DNA of 64,000 nt from Pyrinomonadaceae bacterium. Lineage in GTDB: Bacteria; Acidobacteriota; Blastocatellia; Pyrinomonadales; Pyrinomonadaceae. This document shows positions 26,302-35,276 of this stretch, piece by piece (positions within the stretch are counted from its first letter, which is position 1; each line of letters opens with the position of its first letter). The notes beneath the pieces are model-generated. The model made no database searches. It had not been told where the DNA came from and worked only from the letters and a program-made list of their open reading frames with translations. The position numbers and the translations under genes were made by a program. Location: contig JAGOBH010000003.1 in assembly GCA_017983495.1 (NCBI GenBank), positions 372,001-436,000 of the forward strand, given 5' to 3'.

Positions 26302-26366
26302 GCAGGCGGCATTCGTTTGGTGACGTAAGCCGAATGAGCCATTCTGATGAACAGCGTTGACCGAAC

Positions 26367-27911
26367 ATGTCCCTCGAGAGTCCAAAAAAGCGCGACTACG
26401 ATTCGCTTTCATCGCCGTCGAAAACCGGCAGCGATAGTGACGCCACGGGCCAGTCGACACTGCGACCTTCAAAGATCCTAAGCCGGGGCGACCAGCCGAT
26501 ACCGCCCAGTGAGGTTCGCAACCTCAGAACAAAAAAACCAGTCCTGCACGATGATCCGGTCCTGGCCAGAGAGCCAAGCCCGGATGTTGCCGCTTTTGGC
26601 GCCGAAACCGACACGGGCGACACGCCAAACAGTCAGTCGAAAAGCAAAAAGGAAAAGCGTGTTGAGAAAGACCGCAAGCTGCTCTCGGCCGATCGCTGGC
26701 TGGTGCGGAACGGGCATACGCTGACGTATATCGGGCTTTATCTATTCTCGATACTCGTGCTGTTCCGTCCATACGAACTGATCTCGTCGCTGTCGTTCCT
26801 GCAATCGACGGCGTTTTACTTCGCGGCGGCGACGCTGTTGATCTATCTGCCGACGCAGCTCGCGACCGAGGGCAACCTGACGACGCTGTCGACCGAGGTC
26901 AAGGCGATACTGGCGATGACGCTGATCGCGGTGCTGACGATACCGGTCGCAAAGGACCCGGGCCTCGCGTGGGAAAAATTCAACGATCCGTACATCAAGG
27001 CCGTGTTGATCTTCATCGTGATGGTCAACGTCCTGCGCACGCGCGGACGGCTGATGGGCCTGATGTGGTTGTCGTTCCTGATCGCGGTGTATCTGTCGTT
27101 CACCGCGCTCGACATGTATATGAAGGGCGAGTTTAACGTCGAAGATTACCGCGTCGGCGTCGATGTCGGCGGGATGTTCGGCAACCCGAACGAGATGGCG
27201 ATGCACCTGGTGATGATGACGCCGCTGGTGATCGCTCTCGGCATCGCGTCCAAATCGACGTTCATTCGCTGGATGTATTTCGGGATGGCGTTCATGTTCG
27301 TCGCGGCGAACATGGTCACGTTCTCACGCGGCGGGTTTCTCGGGCTGCTGGCTTGCGGCGGGGTGCTCGCGTGGAAGCTCGGACGCAAACAGCGGCTCAA
27401 TGTCACGGTCGCGTCGATCGTCATCGGCGGCATCACGATACTCGCGGCTCCGGGCAACTACGGGCTGCGAATGTTGTCGATCTTTATACCGGGGCTCGAC
27501 CCGGTCGGTTCGAGCGACCAGCGGCGTGAGCTGCTCGAACGTTCGTTGCTGGTGACGGCGCGAAACCCGTGGGGCATCGGCATCGGTAATTTCCCGATCG
27601 TCGGTATCCGCAATCTGCAATCGCACAACGCCTTTACACAGGTGTCGGCCGAACTCGGGATACTGGGGTTGATCGCGTATCTCGTATTCATGATCAGCCC
27701 GTTTCGCAAGCTCGGTGCCATCGAGCGGACGCTGTTCGAAAAGGACGACCTCAACTGGTATTACTATCTGGCGATCGGCCTGCAGGCGAGCATCATCGGC
27801 TACATGGTCTCGAGCTTTTTCGCCTCGGTCGCCTACAACTGGTTCATCTACTACCTGATAGCCTACGCCGTCGCCTTTCGCCGGATCTATAGTGTTGATC
27901 GGGGCCAGTGA
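26367..27911 (+). CDS. O-antigen ligase family membrane protein
   Basis: 514 residues. A Ser/Lys-rich cytosolic N-terminus of about 115 residues precedes ten or more membrane segments. The Wzy_C-type pattern is visible: GMFGNPNEMAMHL, TFSRGGFLGLL, NPWGIGIGNFP and QSHNAFTQVSAELGILGLI. The conserved His in SHNA and Arg in SRGG fit O-antigen ligases and polymerases, which join lipid-linked glycans. The acceptor is unknown. Its TGA lies inside the first unit of a short CRGTKGY heptamer array. Confidence 0.88.
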   Translation: MSLESPKKRDYDSLSSPSKTGSDSDATGQSTLRPSKILSRGDQPIPPSEVRNLRTKKPVLHDDPVLAREPSPDVAAFGAETDTGDTPNSQSKSKKEKRVEKDRKLLSADRWLVRNGHTLTYIGLYLFSILVLFRPYELISSLSFLQSTAFYFAAATLLIYLPTQLATEGNLTTLSTEVKAILAMTLIAVLTIPVAKDPGLAWEKFNDPYIKAVLIFIVMVNVLRTRGRLMGLMWLSFLIAVYLSFTALDMYMKGEFNVEDYRVGVDVGGMFGNPNEMAMHLVMMTPLVIALGIASKSTFIRWMYFGMAFMFVAANMVTFSRGGFLGLLACGGVLAWKLGRKQRLNVTVASIVIGGITILAAPGNYGLRMLSIFIPGLDPVGSSDQRRELLERSLLVTARNPWGIGIGNFPIVGIRNLQSHNAFTQVSAELGILGLIAYLVFMISPFRKLGAIERTLFEKDDLNWYYYLAIGLQASIIGYMVSSFFASVAYNWFIYYLIAYAVAFRRIYSVDRGQ

Positions 27912-27944
27912 GCAGTGGCCGGTGGCCAGTGGTCGGTGGTCGGT
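27906..27944 (+). repeat. Short CRGTKGY heptamer array
   Basis: CAGTGAG, CAGTGGC, CGGTGGC, CAGTGGT, CGGTGGT, CGGT: the same period and start triplet as the large array at 7837. The stop codon of the O-antigen ligase is the TGA of the first unit. Confidence 0.7.
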
Positions 27945-28126
27945 CCGTCACCTTTTTCCCTTTTTCACCTTTTCACGTTGCCCCTTTTCCCTCCGCGGCC
28001 TTTGCGTTCACCTTGGCGAACTCTGCGTTAAAGATCGGTTCCACGCCGAGACCGGAGAGATTTTCGCAGAGCCCGCCGACCACCATTTTCACCTTTCCAC
28101 TTTTCCACTTTTCCACTTTCGTGCTC
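27945..28126 (+). repeat. Low-complexity CTTTTTCCC / CTTTTCCAC tracts
   Basis: Intergenic DNA with repeated CCTTTTTC, TTTCCACTT and CTTTGCGTT-type words. No gene is seen. Confidence 0.6.
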
Positions 28127-28222
28127 ACTGCTGTCTCATTTTTCGCCAAAATGGGACAGGGTAAACCATTGAACCCACGCCACTTAACCCCGATTTTGTC
28201 CCATTTGCTCGCGCGAGACCGC
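28127..28222 (-). repeat. GGGACA element, copy 2 (inverted)
   Basis: About 96 bp, the reverse complement of 8253-8349. It ends GCTCGCGCGAGACCGC and includes GGGACAGGGTAAACC. It lies immediately downstream of the leftward RepA-like ATPase gene. Confidence 0.85.
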
Positions 28223-28275
28223 AAAATGGGACGGCGGATGGCGGTGGATGGCGGTAAATGTTGCATTTAATGTAG

Positions 28276-29484
28276 TTAACCGTTTGCAGCATATCTATGA
28301 GCGGTCGAACGCGGGATGCCCAGTTCCGCAGCGATCTCGGCGGTGGATCTGCCCTCGGCGGCGAGGCGTCTGGCACGCCGTATGATCGGGCGTTTGCGTT
28401 TTGCCGGCCGCGAGGTCTTGCCCGTGTCGCCAAAGGCGGTCGACAGATGTTCCTCCTCGTGGGCAAATTCGACAAACTTGAATCCGAGAAAGTTGGGGGT
28501 CTCGCCGTCGGGTTTGGGGCGGCCCTGGGCGGCGGCGAGGTCGTATTTTTCGAGTGCGAAAACGGGCACGTGATGTTCGATATAGACGGGCCGGCCGGTG
28601 CGGACCTTGATCTGTTTCAGGTAACGGTGTTCGGGCGTCGAGCGGCTGCGGCCGACGGCAAAGATCGAATCGGCAAAATTGGCCAGATTGACCGAACCCT
28701 GCAGATCCTCATAGGTGATCGGCATACGCGTCTGCCGTTTGTTCGTGTGGGCGAGCACGAGTATCGAGATGTGGTGCTGCCGCTTGAGGCTGTGGAGCGA
28801 ACGCATGATGTTGAGAGCGATCGAGGCGTTCGAGGTCGAAGACTGGTCGAGGATGGTGATGTTATCGACGACGAGAACGGTCGTCTCGAGTTCCCACATG
28901 AAATCGCTCACGTTGGAGTAAAACATCTCGGCAAAGCTGTCGTAGCCCTCGAGGATCTGGCCGTTCCAATCGTTGACGGCGCGAAACAGGTCGCGGGAAA
29001 ATTCGTAATACGGCGCGGTGTCGAGCTCGCTGCCGTCGCCGGCCGAATAACGCATGACAAACTGGCGGTTGCTCAGCTCAAAATCGACGTAGAGCACCCG
29101 CTGCGGCTTGAGCGGGGGCAGCCCCGGGCGGTTAAATGGTGCCATGCGTTCGCCGCGTGCGAGCGTTTCGGCAATCTGGACGCCCAGCACACTCTTGCCC
29201 GAGCCGGTCGCCCCAAACATCAGTGCCAGCTCGCCGCTCTGCCAAAATGGCCCGAACAGCAGGTCCGGCGGCCCGTCCTCGGCCCCGATCGTGAGCCAGG
29301 CCGACGCCCGCCGGCCGATCAGCACGTCCGCCGGCTCGGCAAACGCCTTGGGGTCACGCTTTTTCGCCTCGCGGATCATCTCCTGCACCCGCTCAATATC
29401 CCTCGGGTCCGGCCCCTTAGTCGGCTCCCTCAATTCGATCCCGGCCTCGATCGCCGCCCTCTCAAGTTCTTCCATCCCGTTCAT
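28276..29484 (-). CDS. RepA-like (AAA_25) ATPase with C-terminal HTH
   Basis: 402 residues. A RecA-fold ATPase of the RepA/AAA_25 type has Walker A GATGSGKS at 91-98, Walker B TVLVVDNITIL, and an ISILVLAHTNKRQ motif 3. A basic linker ends in a resolvase-like helix-turn-helix (RRARRLAAEGRSTAEIAAEL) at about 369-395. Such proteins are replicative helicases of plasmids or accessory ATPases on mobile islands. The HTH suggests DNA site recognition. ATG at 29473-29475 is an alternative start. It is divergent from the Type III restriction operon and more GC-rich than that operon. Confidence 0.82.
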   Translation of the reverse strand: MNGMEELERAAIEAGIELREPTKGPDPRDIERVQEMIREAKKRDPKAFAEPADVLIGRRASAWLTIGAEDGPPDLLFGPFWQSGELALMFGATGSGKSVLGVQIAETLARGERMAPFNRPGLPPLKPQRVLYVDFELSNRQFVMRYSAGDGSELDTAPYYEFSRDLFRAVNDWNGQILEGYDSFAEMFYSNVSDFMWELETTVLVVDNITILDQSSTSNASIALNIMRSLHSLKRQHHISILVLAHTNKRQTRMPITYEDLQGSVNLANFADSIFAVGRSRSTPEHRYLKQIKVRTGRPVYIEHHVPVFALEKYDLAAAQGRPKPDGETPNFLGFKFVEFAHEEEHLSTAFGDTGKTSRPAKRKRPIIRRARRLAAEGRSTAEIAAELGIPRSTAHRYAANG

Positions 29485-29694
29485 TTCGATAAGATCCTCC
29501 TTGTCCCGCCATTATAATCAACGTTGCGAAGATTGTCACGTGTATTATGTATGAAACACGCGCATTATGTCAGTACCGCCTGAGTAAGCGGGCGGTATGA
29601 ATGCCGTCATGCGGTTTCAGCCCAGGGAAAGGATGTTGTAATATATTCGGGCGCCCAAGCCATCGGCGGATGAATCTCACAAATCACAAGCGAT

Positions 29695-31725
29695 ATGACT
29701 GAACTTATTTGGGAAGGTAAGTATAAGGACGATAAGAAGGTTACGCCAGTTCGCATCGCATTGCCGTTTCAGACCATTGAAACGATCAATGAGAGCAATG
29801 ACGTGCGGGAGAAGCAACGTGGCTTTAGCTTTGATGCTCCACGCGAAGCGGAATGGCGAAATCGTCTGATCTGGGGCGATAAGAAATATGTTCTGCCCAG
29901 CCTACTACCGGAGTTTGCCGGAAAAGTGAATTTGATCTATATTGACCCTCCGTTTAATGTCGGTGCGGATTTTTCGTTTACGGCCAGTATTGGCGATGAC
30001 CCTGACACAGAAGAAAGCGAAGTTGGCGAATTTACGAAGGAAGCTAGCATTATCGAACAAAAGGCTTATCGAGACACCTGGGGAAAGGGGCTCGACAGCT
30101 ATATGCAATGGTTTTATGAATCGGCCTTGTTGCTTAAAGAATTACTAGCAGACGATGGAGCAATTTACGTTCATCTCGATTGGCATGTTGGTCATTATGC
30201 AAAGGTTGTACTTGATGAAGTCTTCGGCTACGAGAAGTTTAGGAATGAAATCGTTTGGAGAAGAACTACGTCAAGGAACGATTCTAATACGTACAACCAT
30301 ATTCACGATCAAATCTTCTTTTATACAAAAAGTGACAATTTCAAATGGACAACACAGTACACACCATATTCGCAAGAGTATTTAAGTTCGAATTTCAAAC
30401 CTGACAAGCAAGGACGGCTTTACAGGGATAGTCCGCTCACCGCACCCGGAACTCGAAATGGTTTGTCAGGTAAACCATGGAAAGGAACAGATCCAAATAA
30501 GATGGGCAAGGGGCGACACTGGGCAATTCCTGATTTTGTTCGCTATCTTTTGTCTGATGAGGCATATAAAAATCCAATAGTGGCTCTCGACGAGCTTGAA
30601 AAGTGTGGGCGGATTATTTGGGCGCGAGAAGGAAAAGGGAGACCAAACATTATTCAGTACGCGGATGAAATGCCGGGCGTAGGTCTTCAGTCGTTATGGA
30701 CGAGTTTTACTGCCTTGTCCAGCAATAGTAAAGAATCGGTTAACTATGAGACGCAGAAGCCTGAACTTCTATTGGAACGAATAATCAAAGCCAGCAGCAA
30801 CGAAGGTGACTTAGTGCTTGATTGTTTTTGTGGCAGCGGAACAACTGCAGCTGTTGCCGAGAAATTAGGCCGTCGATGGATTACTTGTGATCTTGGCCGT
30901 TTTGCAATTCACACGGCACGAAAGCGTTTTCTTGGCATTGATGGCGTAAAACCATTTGTTGTCCAAAACCTGGGAAAATACGAGCGCCAGCAATGGATGG
31001 ACGCGGAGTTTGAAAATCCGGCAGATCGGTTTGAACAGGAAAAGACATATAAGCACTTCATCGTCGATCTGTATAACGCAAAACCGCTCGATGGTTATAT
31101 ATGGCTTCATGGAGCTAAGGCGGGAAAGATGATACATGTCGGCAGCGTTGACGCACCGGTAACGGTGGAGGATATAAAGGCGACGATCAAAGAGTTTTGG
31201 CGCCTTGTCGGAACGGAAGAGGCGGCCCGGTCGAACGGTATAGACTTTCTAGGTTGGGATTTTGCATTCGACGTAAATGAGACCGCCGCCCACTTTGCTG
31301 CGGCCAATAAGATTAACGCTTCGTTCAAGAAGATTCCCCGTGAAGTGCTGGAAAAAAAAGCTGTCGAACAAGGCGACATCAAATTTTACGAACTCGCTTC
31401 GCTTGACGTTGAAACAACGAGCGGAAACTCGGAATTATCCGTCACGCTTAAAGATTTCATTATCCCGCCCGACGATGTGCCGGAGGAAGTTCGTGGAAAG
31501 ATAACGCATTGGAGCCAGTGGATAGACTATTGGGCGGTCGATTGGAACTATCGTGACGATACTTTCCACAATGAATGGCAAAGCTACCGAACGAAAAAAG
31601 AACCGAAGATAGACCTGACCGCTCGTAACGGAGATGTTAAACCTGGCAAATATACTGTGCTGGTCAAGGTAATCGATATTCTTGGAAATGATACGACAAA
31701 GGCAGTCGAAGTGGAGGTAAATTAA
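29695..31725 (+). CDS. mod: Type III restriction-modification methyltransferase (Mod)
   Basis: 676 residues. The catalytic motif IV, DPPFN at 84-88, comes before the AdoMet-binding motif I, DCFCGSGTT near 376-384. This is the order of beta-class N6-adenine methyltransferases, as in Type III Mod subunits. The middle (residues of about 180-330) is the target-recognition region. A C-terminal extension of about 200 residues (NSELSVTLKDFIIPPDDVP onward) is typical of Mod proteins that bind Res. It starts a three-gene operon, mod-HEPN-res. By eye the operon is AT-richer than its flanks, suggesting horizontal acquisition. Confidence 0.92.
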   Translation: MTELIWEGKYKDDKKVTPVRIALPFQTIETINESNDVREKQRGFSFDAPREAEWRNRLIWGDKKYVLPSLLPEFAGKVNLIYIDPPFNVGADFSFTASIGDDPDTEESEVGEFTKEASIIEQKAYRDTWGKGLDSYMQWFYESALLLKELLADDGAIYVHLDWHVGHYAKVVLDEVFGYEKFRNEIVWRRTTSRNDSNTYNHIHDQIFFYTKSDNFKWTTQYTPYSQEYLSSNFKPDKQGRLYRDSPLTAPGTRNGLSGKPWKGTDPNKMGKGRHWAIPDFVRYLLSDEAYKNPIVALDELEKCGRIIWAREGKGRPNIIQYADEMPGVGLQSLWTSFTALSSNSKESVNYETQKPELLLERIIKASSNEGDLVLDCFCGSGTTAAVAEKLGRRWITCDLGRFAIHTARKRFLGIDGVKPFVVQNLGKYERQQWMDAEFENPADRFEQEKTYKHFIVDLYNAKPLDGYIWLHGAKAGKMIHVGSVDAPVTVEDIKATIKEFWRLVGTEEAARSNGIDFLGWDFAFDVNETAAHFAAANKINASFKKIPREVLEKKAVEQGDIKFYELASLDVETTSGNSELSVTLKDFIIPPDDVPEEVRGKITHWSQWIDYWAVDWNYRDDTFHNEWQSYRTKKEPKIDLTARNGDVKPGKYTVLVKVIDILGNDTTKAVEVEVN

Positions 31726-31727
31726 TA

Positions 31728-32174
31728 GTGAATGAACTGGACAATTTGGCGAAGGAACTTTTCCAAAAATTTTCTCGGTTCGAATACGCTTTGAAGGCCG
31801 CCGGATTCCACACCGGCGAGGGAGAAGCTAAGGCAGACTGGCGCAACTTCGCCCTTTCAATTGAAAAGGACTTGGCTAACCCAGAAGGAAATCTTAAGGC
31901 TGCGATCGAATACATTCTTACGCAACCGCCTAGGAAGCAGGTAATCAGGAACGGGTTGCTTGAGTGGGACCCGTCGGCCCCCACTACGAATTCTCAGGCG
32001 GATTTGATACTGCTCTACATTAGAAGGATTCGAAATAACTTATTTCACGGCGGAAAGTTTAATGGACATTGGTTTGATCCGCCGCGTAGCGCGGAATTGC
32101 TTCGAAGCAGTCTCACTGTCCTCGATGCGTGTCTGGAAGCTTCGACCGATGTCCGAGTAGCTTTTTACGATTAA
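31728..32174 (+). CDS. HEPN-like protein embedded in a Type III restriction operon
   Basis: 148 residues, GTG start two bases after the mod stop, with GGAGG 9-13 bases upstream. All-helical. The diagnostic run is LLYIRRIRNNLFHGGK, giving Arg102-x4-His107, the R-x4-6-H active-site motif of HEPN ribonucleases. The Gly-Gly-Lys after His is usual in the family. Upstream helices (NLAKELFQKFSRFEYALKAAG) fit a HEPN bundle. HEPN proteins are often RNase effectors in toxin-antitoxin and abortive infection systems. Its place between mod and res suggests it acts with, or is held in check by, the restriction system. Function is inference. Confidence 0.78.
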   Translation: MNELDNLAKELFQKFSRFEYALKAAGFHTGEGEAKADWRNFALSIEKDLANPEGNLKAAIEYILTQPPRKQVIRNGLLEWDPSAPTTNSQADLILLYIRRIRNNLFHGGKFNGHWFDPPRSAELLRSSLTVLDACLEASTDVRVAFYD

Positions 32175-32192
32175 CAGAGTAGGTCTCTCAAA

Positions 32193-34760
32193 ATGCCCAA
32201 ACGAAAACATGACGACCAAACACTTGACCTCTTCAATCTCGAAGACAGATTGAAGACGGCGGTTTGTGTTCCGGCGATCCGATCTGCCTTTAAGGAATGG
32301 CGTGGTGGTAAGTATAAAGGAGTCACGGAAACGACTGGCGAGCTTCTAAACTTCTGGTTTCACACCGACCATCAATTACCGAACGGCGAGTTCTTTAAGT
32401 TTCACGATGCACAGCGGGAAGCAATAGAAACGCTGATATTTCTATTCGAGATCGTCAAGATCAGAACTCGGACCGAGTTGCTCGAAAAATACGCAGTTAA
32501 TGTCCCCGATCTCAGATTGCCGCCGTATGACGAGTTTGCTCGTTACTGTCTAAAGATGGCGACGGGTAGTGGAAAGACGCTCGTAATGGCGATGTCCATC
32601 GTTTGGCAATTCGCTAACCATATCCGAGGCGGACAAGACTACGCTAATAACTTCCTGATAATAGCTCCAAACGTAATCGTTTTTGATCGGCTGCGATCTG
32701 ACTTCGAAAGCGGTCAAGTGTTTAGGACGCTTCCGCTGATTCCCAAACATCTTGAATGGCTTTGGGAAATGGAATACTACATGCGGGGCGATACCGAGCG
32801 AACAAATAGTCAGGGAGCACTGTATCTCACCAACATTCAACAATTTTACGAACGAGCCACTAAGGCAGCCAATATCGAAACGGACATAATGACGGCTATG
32901 CTCGGTTCGCTGCCGCCATCAACCAAAACCGAGATATCAGATTTTGATGATCGTATCGCTAATCGCGACGGATTGGTAATGGTTCTAAACGACGAAGCCC
33001 ATCACACGCATGATGAAGACAGCGAGTGGAATCGATTTATCCGGAATTTGCACGCTCGACGACCTATAACCGCACAACTGGATTTCTCAGCTACTCCTCG
33101 TTATAGCGCAGGCAGTTTGTTTGCGTGGACGGTCTTTGATTACCCGTTGAAGCAGGCAATTCTCGACGGCATCGTTAAACGTCCCATCAAAGGAATATCA
33201 AGGATCGAAGAAGCAAAATCGAACATTGCCAATGTTAAGTATCAGGGTTTTCTTACCGCCGGAGTTCAGCGCTGGAAAGAATACAAAGATCAACTTGAGT
33301 CACTTCAAAAGAAGCCGATTCTGTTCGTGATGATGAACAACACGGAAGAAGCGGACGACATTGGCGATTGGCTAAGGACCAAGTATCCGGCTGAATTTGG
33401 CGGGGAAAAAACGCTCGTCATTCATACGGATAAGTCTGGCGAGGTGTCAAAAAAGGATTTGGATGGTGCCCGAAAAATGGCTCGGGACGTCGACCACGAT
33501 TCAAGCCCGGTTAACGCTATCGTTTCGGTATTGATGCTTCGGGAGGGTTGGGACGTACAAAACGTCACGGTAGTAGTTGGTTTGCGACCTTACTCGGCAA
33601 AGGCGAATATACTTCCAGAGCAAACGATTGGGCGAGGGTTGCGACTAATGTTTCGTAACCTTGCCGGAGACTATACAGAACGTGTCGATATTATCGGTAA
33701 CAAAGCGTTCATGGAGTTCGTCGAGGATTTAGAGAAGCTCGAAGACCTGAAATTCGATACTTTCGAGATAGGCAAAGAGAAGCTAACAATTCTCACTATT
33801 CAGCCGATGGAAGATAAAGCGGCGATGGATATTGGTATTCCCGATATATCACCCATCTTGAGCCGTAAGCAGTCGCTGGCCGAAGAGATCGAGAAGATCG
33901 ACGTTATGAAGTTTAACGTCAATCGTCTTCCAATGAAGAAGAAAGGCATTGAAGAGGTCAAGACCTTTGTTTACGAAGGTCGCGATATTCTTACGGACGA
34001 GAAACTGCTCGAACGGGAGTATTCGATACCGCCTGCACAAACTTCTGAAGAAGTTATCGGTTACTACGCACGCCGCATCGCACAGAATATTAAGTTGCCT
34101 TCACAGTTTTCGGTGCTTGCGCCAAAGATTCGAGACTTCTTTGAGAAAAAAGCGTTTGGTGAGACGGTTGATCTGTTCGAACAAAACGTAATTCAGGCGA
34201 TGTCGAGCAACGTGGCGAGCTATGTCGTAATCAACGTCTTTGAGAAAGCCCTGCGTGAAGTGATCGTCGAACAGAAAGAGCCGGAGTTGTTATCGGCAAG
34301 TCGCGTGCTATCGGAAACGCCGCCGTTCCCAACTTCGAAGAAAGTCATTGAGTCGAAACGAACTATATTCAACTACGTCCCCTGTGATAACGAGTTTGAA
34401 TTGGCGTTCGCAAACTTTTTGGACACTTGCGAGGACGTTAAGATGTTTGCAAAGCTCCCGACGCAATTCGGATTTAGCATCCACTACACGGACACGCTGG
34501 CGAACATACGAAACTATTTTCCCGATTTCATAGCCATTACGAAGGACGGCACGAAATGGGTGATCGAAACAAAAGGGCGTGAGGACATCGACGTTCGCTT
34601 AAAGGACAACGCCGCAATAAGCTGGTGTGAAAACGCTACCGAGTTAACCGATGAAACCTGGCAGTACATAAAGGTTCCACAGAAGGAGTTCGAAGCTCTT
34701 CATCCTGACGGTTTCGAGGAGATGATTGGTGCTATTAATCCACCGACGCTATTTGATTAA
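32193..34760 (+). CDS. res: Type III restriction endonuclease subunit (Res)
   Basis: 855 residues. The SF2 helicase core has Walker A ATGSGKT at 123-129, DEAH in VLNDEAHHTHDE near 267, SATP in LDFSATPRY, and motif VI TIGRGLRLM. The C-terminal endonuclease domain shows Pro777-Asp778, then Glu792-Thr-Lys794 (YFPDF, WVIETKGRED), the PD-(D/E)XK site. All parts needed for ATP-dependent translocation and cleavage are present, so the system looks intact. It lies 18 bp after the HEPN gene. Confidence 0.92.
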   Translation: MPKRKHDDQTLDLFNLEDRLKTAVCVPAIRSAFKEWRGGKYKGVTETTGELLNFWFHTDHQLPNGEFFKFHDAQREAIETLIFLFEIVKIRTRTELLEKYAVNVPDLRLPPYDEFARYCLKMATGSGKTLVMAMSIVWQFANHIRGGQDYANNFLIIAPNVIVFDRLRSDFESGQVFRTLPLIPKHLEWLWEMEYYMRGDTERTNSQGALYLTNIQQFYERATKAANIETDIMTAMLGSLPPSTKTEISDFDDRIANRDGLVMVLNDEAHHTHDEDSEWNRFIRNLHARRPITAQLDFSATPRYSAGSLFAWTVFDYPLKQAILDGIVKRPIKGISRIEEAKSNIANVKYQGFLTAGVQRWKEYKDQLESLQKKPILFVMMNNTEEADDIGDWLRTKYPAEFGGEKTLVIHTDKSGEVSKKDLDGARKMARDVDHDSSPVNAIVSVLMLREGWDVQNVTVVVGLRPYSAKANILPEQTIGRGLRLMFRNLAGDYTERVDIIGNKAFMEFVEDLEKLEDLKFDTFEIGKEKLTILTIQPMEDKAAMDIGIPDISPILSRKQSLAEEIEKIDVMKFNVNRLPMKKKGIEEVKTFVYEGRDILTDEKLLEREYSIPPAQTSEEVIGYYARRIAQNIKLPSQFSVLAPKIRDFFEKKAFGETVDLFEQNVIQAMSSNVASYVVINVFEKALREVIVEQKEPELLSASRVLSETPPFPTSKKVIESKRTIFNYVPCDNEFELAFANFLDTCEDVKMFAKLPTQFGFSIHYTDTLANIRNYFPDFIAITKDGTKWVIETKGREDIDVRLKDNAAISWCENATELTDETWQYIKVPQKEFEALHPDGFEEMIGAINPPTLFD

Positions 34761-34832
34761 ATTGACCTTCGCGGCATTATATTGACGCGAAGAGCCTTCA
34801 AAGAACTCGGGCAATCACTTTATAAGATGGGC

Positions 34833-35024
34833 TTAGCGGATGCTAGACACATACGAGGTTATCGGATTTTTAGAGGGACTTGGTAGTGGACGAACCAGGC
34901 GATAGCCCCTCAAATTCGCCGCCTCGATCACATCTGGATTTGTCGAAACGCACTTCGCGAACGGTATCTTACAATAAAGATTAAAAGCCACGATAAACTG
35001 ATCCCGAGTCCAATTATTGGCCAT
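34833..35024 (-). pseudogene. Fragment of an HNH-endonuclease-type gene
   Basis: The first 40 residues (MANNWTRDQFIVAFNLYCKIP, then NPDVIEAANL) match the N-terminal part common in larger HNH nucleases of this type. The frame then leaves the family pattern. In another frame downstream, LSPGSSTTKSL and NLVCV resemble the next family segment but are interrupted by stops. There is no HNH domain. I read this as a decayed gene. The remaining bases of 34761-35276 show nothing else. Confidence 0.5.
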
Positions 35025-35276
35025 TTTGTGATGTGATAAGCTAATGGAAATCAGTTTATCGAAACTAACACGCTTTTCCGGTTCGAGACCTTTAAAAGTC
35101 GATCCTTAAGTTAGTCGATGCTAGATTTCTGATTTTCACCTATGTTGACCTCATAAACTCGGAAACAAGATAAAACTGCACATTTGCGCGGTCAAATTTA
35201 AGCCGAAAATCGTTATTTCGTGAGTCGGATACTAACTCTCTTTCGTTTGAGAATTGCAGCAGATTAGATTTCAGTT

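Noticed and set aside
28297..29517. Rightward 406-codon frame opposite the RepA-like gene
   Set aside because: It is antisense to Walker motifs of a recognisable ATPase.
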